This document shows positions 18,949-28,376 of a stretch of DNA of 59,436 nt, piece after piece. Location: assembly GCA_903867305.1 (NCBI GenBank), contig CAIPQU010000056.1, positions 1-59,436 of the forward strand, in the 5' to 3' direction. The notes under the pieces were generated by a model. That model had not been told where the DNA came from, did not search any database, and worked only from the letters and a program-made list of their open reading frames with translations. Every line of letters begins with the position of its first letter. Positions within the stretch are counted from its first letter, which is position 1. A program made the position numbers and the translations under genes. The stretch comes from an uncultured beta proteobacterium (GTDB lineage: Bacteria; Pseudomonadota; Gammaproteobacteria; Burkholderiales; Burkholderiaceae).

Positions 18949-19407
18949 TTATGTATTGAGGGCCCATTTTTTTAAACGCTCATCATCACTCGTTCTCGCA
19001 TCCACCCAACGAGACCCATTCGGTGTATATTCTTTTTTCCAAAATGGAGCGGAAGTCTTTAAATAATCCATCATAAACTCACAGGCAGCATAAGCATCTC
19101 CACGATGCGCACTAGCGACGCCAACAAACACAATTTGATCCATGGGCATCAGCTTACCCACCCGATGAATAATCGTGGCGTTTTGAACATCCCATCGCAA
19201 CTTGGCCTGCTCGATGATTTCTTCTAAGGCCTTTTCTGTCATGCCAGGATAATGCTCTAATTCCATGGCTTGAACCTCATCACCAAGGTGTGTATCTCTG
19301 ACAGTGCCAACAAAGATATTAATACCACCAACTCCCGGTAAATCTTTGCGAAGTAGGTTTAACTCTGTAGAAACATCAAAATCATGTTGTTGAATAGAGA
19401 TTTTCAT
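18949..19407 (-). CDS. moaE: Molybdopterin synthase catalytic subunit MoaE
   Basis: A 152-residue MoaE. It converts precursor Z (cPMP) to molybdopterin using sulphur carried on MoaD. Family motifs are visible: GGINIFVGTVRD, LEHYPGMTEKALEEI, HRVGKLMPMDQIVFVGVASAHRGDAYAAC and the active-site lysine region FWKKEYTPNGSRWVDA. It follows moaD with no gap. The product feeds both molybdenum hydroxylases in this window. Confidence 0.96.
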   Translation of the reverse strand: MKISIQQHDFDVSTELNLLRKDLPGVGGINIFVGTVRDTHLGDEVQAMELEHYPGMTEKALEEIIEQAKLRWDVQNATIIHRVGKLMPMDQIVFVGVASAHRGDAYAACEFMMDYLKTSAPFWKKEYTPNGSRWVDARTSDDERLKKWALNT

Positions 19408-19665
19408 CTAACCACCCGTTACTGGCGGGAAAAAAGCAACTTCAGCACCCGGAATTAAAGCCGTTTCAATCGAGACCATTTCTAACTGTTGTGCTGCACG
19501 AATATTTTTATGTGGTGCAAACACATCTTCCCAACCGACATGATGCTGCGCTAAATGTTGACGCAAATCGCCAATTGTTTTGACTGTTGCAGGTAACTCG
19601 AGCTCTAAGCGATCTATCTTTAAAGCTTCTTTGAGAGAGGCAAAAAAACGAATCGTGATTTTCAT
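19408..19665 (-). CDS. moaD: Molybdopterin synthase sulphur carrier MoaD
   Basis: An 85-residue ubiquitin-fold protein ending in the required Gly-Gly (FFPPVTGG). The C-terminal glycine is adenylated and thiocarboxylated, then donates sulphur inside the MoaD/MoaE complex. The N-terminus MKITIRFFASLKEAL is typical. It lies between moeA (3-base gap) and moaE (directly adjacent). Confidence 0.95.
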   Translation of the reverse strand: MKITIRFFASLKEALKIDRLELELPATVKTIGDLRQHLAQHHVGWEDVFAPHKNIRAAQQLEMVSIETALIPGAEVAFFPPVTGG

Positions 19666-19668
19666 GAT

Positions 19669-20910
19669 CTAACCATGGAGTAGTTGATGAAAAGGAATAA
19701 AACGAATTTTATCCCCTTGATGAACTTGTTTTCCAGCTGGAATATCAGCTAAGCCATCGCCCCACGCCGCGCTCGTAAGAACACCAGAACTTTGATTTGG
19801 AAACAAGTCTAATTTTCCATGTTGATTAACTTTGACACGTAAAAATTCATTACGCCGATCTGGCTTTAACCAATCAAAGTCTGCTTCAAGCTCAAAATAA
19901 GCTTCATTTCTCGTTTCTCTACCTTGTAAAGCCAAAATAAATGGCCGAACAAATAACAGAAACGTCACAAAGCTAGATACTGGATTACCGGGCAAGCCCA
20001 TAAACCAGGCAGAACTATTATGGTCTCTTCGAACCGTACCAAAAGCCAGTGGCTTACCAGGTTTGATGGCAATCTGCCACATATCTAGTTGCCCTTCAGC
20101 AGTGACTGCAGGCTTAATATGATCTTCTTCTCCTACAGAAACACCACCCGAAGTGACAATCAGGTCATGTTCTTGCGAAGCGGATCGTAAGGTGCTTCTT
20201 GTAGCCTCTAAGGTATCAGGTACGATGCCAAAATCGGTGTAATCACAACCTAAAGCTTTAACGCAAGCAATCAAGGTATCGCGATTGGAGTTATAAATTC
20301 CACCAGGTTTTAAGGGCTGACCAGGTAAGGTGAGTTCGTCACCCGTAAAAAATAAAGCCACTCGAATCCGTTTTTTGACCACTAATTGGGTAACACCGGT
20401 GGAAGCTGCAACACCTAATTCTTGGGGACGTAAATAAGTACCCGCTTTTAGAACTGAAGTGTTTTCACGAAGGTCTTCACCTTTTTCACGAATCCATTCA
20501 CCAAATTTTGGAACGTGATTAACCTTAATCTGATAATGTATACCCTGTTCATCTGGCTGCCCGATCACTTCGCAATCTTCTTGCATGACTACCGCAGTAG
20601 CATTGGGGGGAATACTTGCTCCCGTAAAAATTCTGGCAGCAGTCCCAGCCTGCAATGGCTGACCAATATAACCTGCGGGAATACGTTGCGATACGGGTAA
20701 GACTGTGCCGATTTCCGTCACATCATCAGCACGCAAAACAAAGCCATCCATCTGCGTATTATCCATCGGTGGCACATTGACTGCGCTAATTAAATCTTGG
20801 GCTAAAACACGACCAAGACTTTCTTGCAAAGAAACGGATTCTTCAAGTTGGGTTGGCTTAGCTTGTGCTAATAGTGTTTCTAAAGCTTGAGCAGCAGTCT
20901 TCATACTCAT
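19669..20910 (-). CDS. moeA: Molybdopterin molybdenumtransferase MoeA
   Basis: A 413-residue MoeA, which inserts molybdate into adenylated molybdopterin. Hallmarks are PPMDNTQMDGFVLRADD, GASIPPNATAVVMQEDCE, TSGGVSVGEEDHIK and GLPGNPVSSFVTF. The start codon overlaps the thrC stop by 4 bases (ATGA), so it is coupled to an amino-acid gene with no metabolic link. I recall this order as common in Burkholderiaceae. Confidence 0.96.
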   Translation of the reverse strand: MSMKTAAQALETLLAQAKPTQLEESVSLQESLGRVLAQDLISAVNVPPMDNTQMDGFVLRADDVTEIGTVLPVSQRIPAGYIGQPLQAGTAARIFTGASIPPNATAVVMQEDCEVIGQPDEQGIHYQIKVNHVPKFGEWIREKGEDLRENTSVLKAGTYLRPQELGVAASTGVTQLVVKKRIRVALFFTGDELTLPGQPLKPGGIYNSNRDTLIACVKALGCDYTDFGIVPDTLEATRSTLRSASQEHDLIVTSGGVSVGEEDHIKPAVTAEGQLDMWQIAIKPGKPLAFGTVRRDHNSSAWFMGLPGNPVSSFVTFLLFVRPFILALQGRETRNEAYFELEADFDWLKPDRRNEFLRVKVNQHGKLDLFPNQSSGVLTSAAWGDGLADIPAGKQVHQGDKIRFIPFHQLLHG

Positions 20911-22349
20911 GATGTATGTCCTACGATGAATTCTTTAATTGCAGCGACTTCTGGCTTCATATTAAAAACTCGCTGTGGTAATTTCTCAATTCCAATAAAA
21001 GCGTCAGGACGCTCAGGTAAATAACCTAAGGCCTCTTCAATGGTCTCCGAAAATTTTACAGGCAAGGCTGTTTCAAGCACGAGCATTTTCACCTTCGGCT
21101 CTAAATATTCACGTGCTACTTTCACACCATCTGCGGTATGGGTATCAATCACAATACTATAGACCCGAGCAACTTGCTGAATGGTATGCAGACGATTTGC
21201 ATGAGTACTTCTTCCAGAGACAAAGCCAAATTGCTCAATCCGTTTTTTGGCGGGATGCGCGGAATAATCAAAACCACCCTGCGTTTCTACCTGAGCAAAT
21301 AAGTCTTTGACTAAAGCGCCATCACGATCTAACCAATCAAAGACAAATCTCTCAAAATTACTGGCTTTAGAAATATCCATGGAAGGACTAGATGTATGAA
21401 AAGTTTCCGCAGACTTACGAGCACGATAATGCCCAGTCTTAAAAAATTCATCTAAAACATCATTTTCATTCGTAGCAACAACTAGTTTTTGAATGGGCAA
21501 ACCCATCATGCGAGCAATGTGACCAGCACATACATTACCAAAATTACCTGAAGGTACACAAAAGGATACTTTTTCATCACTGGATTTAGTTGCTCTTAAA
21601 TAACCGGCAAAGTAATACACCACTTGGGCAACCACTCTAGCCCAATTGATCGAGTTCACCGTACCAATCTTATAAGTCGATTTAAAGGCAAGGTCATTAC
21701 TGACGGCCTTGACCATATCCTGGGCATCATCGAAGACGCCCTCAATAGCAATATTAAAAATGTTAGGGTCTTGCAAAGAATACATTTGAGCGCATTGGAA
21801 TTGACTCATTTTTCCTGCGGGTGACAACATAAAGACTCGAATACCTTTTTTACCACGCATCGCATACTCAGCAGCACTGCCCGTATCACCAGAAGTCGCT
21901 CCCAAAATATTGAGCTCGCGATGTTCTTTGGCAAGAGCGTACTCAAAGAGATTACCGAGTAATTGCATGGCCATATCTTTAAAGGCTAAGGTGGGACCAT
22001 TGGATAGTGACAGTAAGCCGATCTCTGTACCTGACTCATTACCTAACCAATGAATCGGTGTGATGTGATTGGCATCATCGTATTCGCGCCCATTGCAATA
22101 GACCTGAGCGGTATACGTTTTTTGGGTAATGGCCTTTAAATCGTCAAGCGGAATATCGTCTGAAAATAGCCGCAGTACTTCGAAAGCTAAATCAGCATAA
22201 GAAAGGCTCCGCCATTCATCGAGAGTTTCTTTTGAAATTTGTGGGTAATGTTTGGGCATGTACAAGCCACCATCCGGAGCTAATCCTGCCAACAAGATCT
22301 CTAAAAAAGACAGCTCTTCAGATCCACCACGTGTCGAAATATATTTCAT
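20907..22349 (-). CDS. thrC: Threonine synthase
   Basis: A 480-residue PLP enzyme converting O-phosphohomoserine to threonine. It has the long-form N-terminus MKYISTRGG, the PLP-lysine segment LSNGPTLAFKDMAMQLLG and the phosphate-binding ATSGDTGSAAEYAMRGK. It lies 7 bases downstream of hom, matching the pathway order. Confidence 0.96.
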   Translation of the reverse strand: MKYISTRGGSEELSFLEILLAGLAPDGGLYMPKHYPQISKETLDEWRSLSYADLAFEVLRLFSDDIPLDDLKAITQKTYTAQVYCNGREYDDANHITPIHWLGNESGTEIGLLSLSNGPTLAFKDMAMQLLGNLFEYALAKEHRELNILGATSGDTGSAAEYAMRGKKGIRVFMLSPAGKMSQFQCAQMYSLQDPNIFNIAIEGVFDDAQDMVKAVSNDLAFKSTYKIGTVNSINWARVVAQVVYYFAGYLRATKSSDEKVSFCVPSGNFGNVCAGHIARMMGLPIQKLVVATNENDVLDEFFKTGHYRARKSAETFHTSSPSMDISKASNFERFVFDWLDRDGALVKDLFAQVETQGGFDYSAHPAKKRIEQFGFVSGRSTHANRLHTIQQVARVYSIVIDTHTADGVKVAREYLEPKVKMLVLETALPVKFSETIEEALGYLPERPDAFIGIEKLPQRVFNMKPEVAAIKEFIVGHTS

Positions 22350-22356
22350 CGAATTC

Positions 22357-23679
22357 CTAACTTAATTCTTCTAAACGAATTTTCGTTACAGATCCTTTAA
22401 CTGTCGACAATGCTTCCATCGCACTAATGGCCTTAAGCATATGCTTCTCTTGAGTTTGATGGGTCAATATCACTAAATCCGTTTGACTTTCGCCAGCCGC
22501 AGCTTCTTTTTGTAAGAGTGCATCAATCGAAATATTATTATCAGCAAGTATTTTTGTGATATTCGCCAGCACACCAGTCTCATCAGAAACTTTTAAGCGC
22601 AAATAATAACTGGTAGTGACTTCTTCAATAGGCATCACCACCGTATTCATCACCTTATCTTCTTGGAACGCAAGGTACGGCACTCGTTTATTTGGTTCGA
22701 CGGATTGATACCTGATGATATCAACCAAGTCGGCAATGACTGCAGAAGCAGTTGCCTCTGACCCAGCGCCTTTTCCATAATATAAAGTTGTCCCGACAGC
22801 GTCACCTTGTACTTGAACCGCGTTCATCGCACCTTCAACACTCGCAATGAGTCGTTTCGCGGGAATTAACGTTGGATGAACCCTAAGTTCAACTCCGTGA
22901 TTCGTTCTTTTCGTGATACCAAGTAACTTAATGCGATAACCTAACTGCTCGGCATACTGAATATCGATTGGAGCTAATTTCGTGATGCCTTCAATATGTG
23001 CTTTATCAAACTGAACAGGTATCCCAAAAGCAATGGCACTCATAATCGATGCTTTATGTGCGGCGTCAATCCCTTCAATATCAAAGGTTGGATCTGCCTC
23101 TGCATACCCAAGACGCTGAGCTTCTTTCAGAACATCTTCAAATGAGGAACCTTTGTCTCTCATCTCAGAAAGAATAAAATTTGTCGTGCCATTAATAATG
23201 CCAACAACCCATTCAATACGGTTGGCCGTTAAGCCCTCGCGTAAAGCTTTAATAATCGGAATACCACCAGCAACGGCTGCTTCAAAAGCAACGATGACAC
23301 CATGCTTTTTAGCCGCGGCAAAAATTTCATTTCCGTGCACGGCGATTAATGCCTTGTTGGCTGTAACGACATGCTTACCTTTGGCAATCGCAGCCATGAC
23401 GAGTTCTTTGGCAATACCATAGCCACCAATTAATTCAATCACCACATCAATATCTGGATTATTAATAATTTGATAAGCATCATTTACTATGGCCGCACGC
23501 CCCTGAACAATTTCTTCTGCACGCGCTGTATTAATATCCGCGACGGTACTAATCTGTATTTGTCGACCTGCGCGACGCTCAATTTCTGATTGATTACGCT
23601 GCAGGACGGTAAAAACTCCACCACCGACGGTTCCAGCACCAAGAAGTCCAACTTGAAGAGGTTTCATAACATTGACCAT
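22357..23679 (-). CDS. hom: Homoserine dehydrogenase
   Basis: A 440-residue enzyme reducing aspartate semialdehyde to homoserine. Visible are the NAD(P)-binding loop VGLLGAGTVGGG, the catalytic region GIINGTTNFILSEM...EADPTFDIEG, and a C-terminal ACT domain (YYLRLKVSDETGVLANI) from about residue 355, expected to give threonine feedback control. ATG at 23667, four residues downstream, fits homologues (MKPLQVGLLGAG) equally well. No convincing ribosome site marks either one. Confidence 0.95.
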   Translation of the reverse strand: MVNVMKPLQVGLLGAGTVGGGVFTVLQRNQSEIERRAGRQIQISTVADINTARAEEIVQGRAAIVNDAYQIINNPDIDVVIELIGGYGIAKELVMAAIAKGKHVVTANKALIAVHGNEIFAAAKKHGVIVAFEAAVAGGIPIIKALREGLTANRIEWVVGIINGTTNFILSEMRDKGSSFEDVLKEAQRLGYAEADPTFDIEGIDAAHKASIMSAIAFGIPVQFDKAHIEGITKLAPIDIQYAEQLGYRIKLLGITKRTNHGVELRVHPTLIPAKRLIASVEGAMNAVQVQGDAVGTTLYYGKGAGSEATASAVIADLVDIIRYQSVEPNKRVPYLAFQEDKVMNTVVMPIEEVTTSYYLRLKVSDETGVLANITKILADNNISIDALLQKEAAAGESQTDLVILTHQTQEKHMLKAISAMEALSTVKGSVTKIRLEELS

Positions 23680-23716
23680 TAAATAACTAAGAAATTACTG
23701 AGAGATTGAAGATGTT

Positions 23717-24967
23717 TTATTTCACTGACACTTTAAGTGAGTCAGTGCCCATGCGACGGCGATAACGCTCTAAAAAACGAGCAAGTCTTGAAACCGCCTC
23801 ACGCAAAACATCCTCAGTGGGTAAAAATACGACGCGGAAGTGATCAGGATGTGGCCAGTTAAATCCTGAACCTTGGACCAACAATACTTTTTCTTCTTTT
23901 AAAATTTCCGCAATAAAATCTTGATCATTCTCGATCGGGTACATCTGAGGATCTAATTTCGGAAATAAATATAAGGCAGCCTCTGGTTTGACACAGGTAA
24001 CACCAGGAATCTGGGTAATGAGTTCATAAGCCAAATCACGCTGACGACGCAGGCGCCCACCCTCTCCAACCAACTCATCAATACTCTGATAACCACCTAA
24101 AGCCGTCTGTATCGCCCACTGTCCAGGCACATTAGCACATAAACGCATCGATGAAAGCATGTTTAAGCCTTCAATATAATCCTTTGCAGGAGCTTTATCT
24201 CCCGAAACCACCATCCAACCAGCTCGGTAACCACAAGACCGATAATTTTTGGACAAGCCATTAAACGTGATCGTCAACACATCATTCGATAAAGAGGCAA
24301 TCGATGTATGCTTTTTACCGTCATATAAGGTCTTGTCATAAATTTCATCCGCAAAAATAATCAGTCCATGCTCACGCGATATTTCAACGATTTGCTGCAA
24401 AATAGCATCGGAATAAATTACGCCCGTAGGATTATTGGGGTTGATAATGACAATCCCTCTAGTTCGCGGCGTAATTTTCGCTTTGATGTCATCAATATTA
24501 GGCGCCCAATTTTTGGTCTCATCACATAAGTAATGCGTTGGTGTGCCGCTCGACAAACTCACCGCAGCAGTCCACAAGGGATAGTCTGGTGCTGGAACCA
24601 ATATTTCATCACCACTGTTCAGCAAGGCGTTCATGGACATCACGATCAATTCAGAAACACCATTACCGGTATAAATATCGTCAATCTTTACGCCCTTGAT
24701 CTTCTTTTCTTGGCAGTATTGCATGATCGCTTTTCGGGCTGTAAAGATCCCTTTAGAATCTGAATAGGCTGCAGAATTCACGAGATTACGAATCATATCT
24801 TGCTGAATCTCTTCCGGAGGGTCAAAGCCAAATACCCCAACATTGCCAATATTGAGCTTGATAATTTTTTGACCTTCTTCCTCCATCTTAGAAGCAAGTT
24901 CTAATACTGGGCCCCGAATGTCGTAACAAACATTATTTAATTTGTCAGATTTACGAAAATTTTTCAC
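23717..24967 (-). CDS. alaA: Pyridoxal-phosphate aminotransferase, AlaA-like (glutamate-pyruvate)
   Basis: A class I aminotransferase very similar in style to E. coli AlaA (LNNVCYDIRGPVLELASKMEEEG; LNIGNVGVFGFDPPEEI). The PLP lysine is in NGLSKNYRSCGYRAGWM, and INPNNPTGVIY is the family signature. It probably makes alanine from pyruvate. No ATG starts the protein. I chose GTG at 24967 because GGAT lies about 6 bases upstream and the N-terminus then matches homologues; a TTG at 24985 would add six residues. It is 37 bases upstream of hom on the same strand. Confidence 0.88.
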   Translation of the reverse strand: MKNFRKSDKLNNVCYDIRGPVLELASKMEEEGQKIIKLNIGNVGVFGFDPPEEIQQDMIRNLVNSAAYSDSKGIFTARKAIMQYCQEKKIKGVKIDDIYTGNGVSELIVMSMNALLNSGDEILVPAPDYPLWTAAVSLSSGTPTHYLCDETKNWAPNIDDIKAKITPRTRGIVIINPNNPTGVIYSDAILQQIVEISREHGLIIFADEIYDKTLYDGKKHTSIASLSNDVLTITFNGLSKNYRSCGYRAGWMVVSGDKAPAKDYIEGLNMLSSMRLCANVPGQWAIQTALGGYQSIDELVGEGGRLRRQRDLAYELITQIPGVTCVKPEAALYLFPKLDPQMYPIENDQDFIAEILKEEKVLLVQGSGFNWPHPDHFRVVFLPTEDVLREAVSRLARFLERYRRRMGTDSLKVSVK

Positions 24968-25046
24968 GATATCCACACAATTCAATTTAATGAGCGACTG
25001 AACCGCTCGCTATATATAATCTGTATATTATGACAGAGCTCAAGCC

Positions 25047-25424
25047 GTGAAACTACAACCCGATCCAAAAGAGGCGCTCAATACCGTAACTCGATACGAT
25101 GCGCAATATATCGAAATCAATGAGGTTCGGTTTGAGGAGTCGATTATTTTGATGCCCCAGGGCACTGTTGAGAAGTGGCACGTTCAAGGTTTTGAGGACC
25201 TTACCCGTAGCGATTTTTCTAAAATTGCGGATAAAAAACCAGCACTTGTCATTTTTGGGAGTGGCAAAAGGATTCGATTTCCTGCCCCAGCCCTCTTACA
25301 GGACCTGATAAAGGCTCGGATTGGCTTTGAAACCATGGATACGCAAGCAGCCTGCAGAACCTATAACATCCTCATGAGTGAAGGCCGATTAGTACTAGGT
25401 GCCTTTTTAATGGAAAATGCATGA
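25047..25424 (+). CDS. Mth938/Xcc1710-like domain protein (NDUFAF3 family)
   Basis: A 125-residue protein of the Mth938-like fold (VLMPQGTVEKWHVQGFEDLTRSDF; PALVIFGSGKRIRFPAPAL; GFETMDTQAACRTYNILMSEGR). Family members have no settled bacterial function; the human relative NDUFAF3 assists complex I assembly. It begins with GTG and overlaps arnT by 4 bases (ATGA), so it heads the arn operon. A six-codon ORF (MTELKP, 25030-25050) ends across its start codon. The link to lipid A modification is positional only. Confidence 0.85.
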   Translation: MKLQPDPKEALNTVTRYDAQYIEINEVRFEESIILMPQGTVEKWHVQGFEDLTRSDFSKIADKKPALVIFGSGKRIRFPAPALLQDLIKARIGFETMDTQAACRTYNILMSEGRLVLGAFLMENA

Positions 25425-27145
25425 GCTTTATTTCCGATAAATCGAACTCCTCATTTTTTTCCAATAAAAACTGGGGTTATCAACATCTGCTGTGGCTTGG
25501 CTTACTTTCTCTCATTTGGTTAGGAACCTTAGGGTGGCGTCACCTCATTCCATCCGATGAGGGCCGTTACGCAGAAATCGCTCGAGAAATGTTTGTGAGT
25601 GGCGATTGGATCGTACCTCGCTATAACGATTACTTGTATTTTGAAAAACCCCCTCTGCAAATGTGGGCTACTGCCCTCGTTTTTAAATTATTTGGTCTTG
25701 GAGATTGGCAAGCGCGCTTGTGGTGCGGTCTGACTTCTTTAGCAAGCATTATTTTGGTTGGTGTGACTTGTCGAAGGATTTGGGGGGTAAGATCTGGGAC
25801 TGTTTCAGCACTCATATTGGCGTCATCACCACTATGGTTTATTGGCGGTCACTTTAACTCGTTGGATATGGGCGTGGCATTTTTTATGTCGAGTGCCTTA
25901 TGTTGCTTGATCCAAGCACTCTATTCAGAAAATAACTCAAATCAAGAACGTAATTGGATGATCGCCTGTTGGGTCATGATGGCTTTATCCGTCCTCTCCA
26001 AGGGACTAATTGGCATTGTGTTACCAGGTTTCGTTCTGGTCGTTTACTCACTAAGCTCAATGGATTGGACTTCCTGGAAAAGAATGCATTGGGTAAAGGG
26101 ACTAATTGTCTTCTTTGTCATAGTGACACCATGGTTCTTATTGATTATCGAAGATCAAGCGAGTTTCTTTCACTTTTTCTTTATCCACGAACACTTTGAA
26201 CGATTCACCACCAAAGACCACCAACGGACAGCTCCATGGTACTTTTTTTTACCTTTAATTGCGGTTGGGTTTTTACCGTGGTTAATGCAACTCCCATTTG
26301 CTATTTCCCAAAGCTTCAAGGAGCGTCAATCACAACCAGGCTTTAAGCCGCTGTGGTTATGTTTATGTTGGGTTGTCGCTATTACTTTTTTCTTTAGTCT
26401 ATCCAAATCTAAATTACCTGGCTATATTTTTCCAGTATTACCAGCCCTAGCCATTATGACGGGAGTCTGGGTCACACAACTCTTTGAACAACATCAAACA
26501 TTACAAGCTCAAAGAAATCATCTTTGGCAAATACAAATGATTGTTTTTGGCATCATGTTTGCCATTGGGTTTTTCTTCATCTCCAAAATCAGTAAAACAG
26601 GTGAGGTCTATGAGGCGGACCTGTATGCAAACTATGCACAAATGATTACCTTAGCTTTATCGGTAGGAGTGATTGGATCTCTTCTCGCGTGGATCTTTAG
26701 AAATCAAATCATCAAGAGCTTTTTAATTTTCTCCTGGTCCTTCATTCTGGTATGTCTGACCGCGGGTATGGGTCATGAATCTGTTGGCAGATTATTGTCA
26801 GGGTACGATATGGCTCAAAAAGCCAAACCATTGATTCAAAAAACGGATCCACTGTATAGCGTTGGAATGCTAGACCATACAGTTCCCTATTACCTTGAAC
26901 ATCCTGTCATCATGGTCAACTATATGGATGAACTGGAATTTGGTATTACGCAAGAGCCAGGGCGCTGGATTCCGACCGTAGATCAGTGGATTGACCTTTG
27001 GGAACAACATCTCGACCAAAAAGCTTTTGCTATCATGGGTTGGAATACCTACAAACAGCTTGTAGAAAAAGGCGTCAAAATGCAGATTATCTCTGAAGAT
27101 CCAATACGAATCATCGTAGGTAAACCCTCCCCCTCAAACCCCTAA
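25421..27145 (+). CDS. arnT: ArnT-like aminoarabinose lipid A transferase (GT83)
   Basis: A 574-residue membrane glycosyltransferase of the ArnT/PMT class with about 12 membrane segments. The first periplasmic loop has the family acidic motif SDEGRYAEIAREMFVSGDW and the NDYLYFEKPPLQMWA segment. It would move L-Ara4N from undecaprenyl phosphate to lipid A on the periplasmic side, lowering the negative charge and giving polymyxin resistance. The other arn genes follow directly, which makes ArnT preferable to a generic dolichyl-phosphate-type transferase. Confidence 0.88.
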   Translation: MSFISDKSNSSFFSNKNWGYQHLLWLGLLSLIWLGTLGWRHLIPSDEGRYAEIAREMFVSGDWIVPRYNDYLYFEKPPLQMWATALVFKLFGLGDWQARLWCGLTSLASIILVGVTCRRIWGVRSGTVSALILASSPLWFIGGHFNSLDMGVAFFMSSALCCLIQALYSENNSNQERNWMIACWVMMALSVLSKGLIGIVLPGFVLVVYSLSSMDWTSWKRMHWVKGLIVFFVIVTPWFLLIIEDQASFFHFFFIHEHFERFTTKDHQRTAPWYFFLPLIAVGFLPWLMQLPFAISQSFKERQSQPGFKPLWLCLCWVVAITFFFSLSKSKLPGYIFPVLPALAIMTGVWVTQLFEQHQTLQAQRNHLWQIQMIVFGIMFAIGFFFISKISKTGEVYEADLYANYAQMITLALSVGVIGSLLAWIFRNQIIKSFLIFSWSFILVCLTAGMGHESVGRLLSGYDMAQKAKPLIQKTDPLYSVGMLDHTVPYYLEHPVIMVNYMDELEFGITQEPGRWIPTVDQWIDLWEQHLDQKAFAIMGWNTYKQLVEKGVKMQIISEDPIRIIVGKPSPSNP

Positions 27146-27164
27146 AGACTAAAATATCTGTCCT

Positions 27165-28331
27165 ATGACCAACAAAATTCCAGCATTTCTACCTTTTACT
27201 AAACCGACCATCGATGAAGAGACCATCGCTGCTGTGGGAGACGTTTTACGATCTGGCTGGATCACGACAGGTCCCAAATCTGCAGAGTTTGAAAAAATAC
27301 TCTCCGACTATTTTGGGGGTAGACCCGTACGCTGTTTTTCGAATGGCACCGCCACCATGGAAGTGGCGCTTCGTGTCGCTGGTGTCGGCCCTGGAGATGA
27401 AGTCATTACGACACCGATTTCATGGGTGTCGACCTCGAATGTGATTTTGGCTGTTGGTGCAAAGCCTGTTTTTGTGGATATCGACCCATTAACGCGTAAT
27501 CTAGATTTGAATTTAATCGAAGCAGCAATCACTCCAAAAACGAAAGCCATTATGCCGGTCTATTTGGCAGGCCTACCGGTAAATATTGATCAGCTTTACC
27601 ACATTGCACATCAATATCATTTACGTGTCATTGAAGACGCGGCTCAAGCCTTGGGATCCTCTTGGAATGGTGATCTGATTGGTAGTTCTCGTAAAAACCC
27701 TTCAGATCTTGTTAGCTTTAGTTTCCAAGCGAATAAAAATCTGACCACGATTGAAGGTGGTTGCTTAGTGATGTCAACCGAAGAAGAAGCTATTCTGGCA
27801 CAAAAACTACGTTTACAAGGCGTCACCCGATTGGGTCTTGATCAGATGGAAGTCGATGTTTTGGGTGGTAAATCGAATCTGACCGATGTCAATGCCGTGA
27901 TCGGTATTCATCAAATGAAACAATTGAGCCTACTCGCGGATCAACGTAAAAAACTGGCGCAACATTATTTTTCCTGTTTTGAAAAAACAAAGCTGGTGAG
28001 TCAAGGATTAGAACTACCGATTCCTGATTTTATCCAGAGCAATTGGCATATGTTTCAGGTAGTATTACCCATTGAACGATTAAAAAGCCTAGGCATGGAC
28101 CGCGCAAGCATCATGCAAAAACTGAAAGATTTACAGATTGGTGCTGGTGTTCACTACCCTATCATTACCCAATTCAAGCTTTATCAAGACTTAGGATATA
28201 AAGCTGCAAACACACCGGTTGCCCAAAGAGTGGGTGAATCAATCCTGACTTTACCGCTATTTCCACTAATGTCTAACGCCGATGTTGAACGCGTTGTCAG
28301 TGCTCTAGAAACCGCGTTGCAAGGCGTGTAA
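27165..28331 (+). CDS. arnB: UDP-4-amino-4-deoxy-L-arabinose aminotransferase
   Basis: A 388-residue DegT/DnrJ/EryC1-family aminotransferase. It shows FTKPTIDEETIAAVGDVLRSGWITTGP at the N-terminus, EDAAQALGSSWNG for PLP phosphate contact and the PLP lysine in SFQANKNLTTIEGG. It makes UDP-L-Ara4N from the 4-keto sugar produced by the ArnA dehydrogenase. It starts 19 bases after arnT. Confidence 0.93.
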   Translation: MTNKIPAFLPFTKPTIDEETIAAVGDVLRSGWITTGPKSAEFEKILSDYFGGRPVRCFSNGTATMEVALRVAGVGPGDEVITTPISWVSTSNVILAVGAKPVFVDIDPLTRNLDLNLIEAAITPKTKAIMPVYLAGLPVNIDQLYHIAHQYHLRVIEDAAQALGSSWNGDLIGSSRKNPSDLVSFSFQANKNLTTIEGGCLVMSTEEEAILAQKLRLQGVTRLGLDQMEVDVLGGKSNLTDVNAVIGIHQMKQLSLLADQRKKLAQHYFSCFEKTKLVSQGLELPIPDFIQSNWHMFQVVLPIERLKSLGMDRASIMQKLKDLQIGAGVHYPIITQFKLYQDLGYKAANTPVAQRVGESILTLPLFPLMSNADVERVVSALETALQGV

Positions 28332-28376
28332 TTGCCAGTTTTGGGTACTTTTACAAAACCATCTTAAAATCAGACT

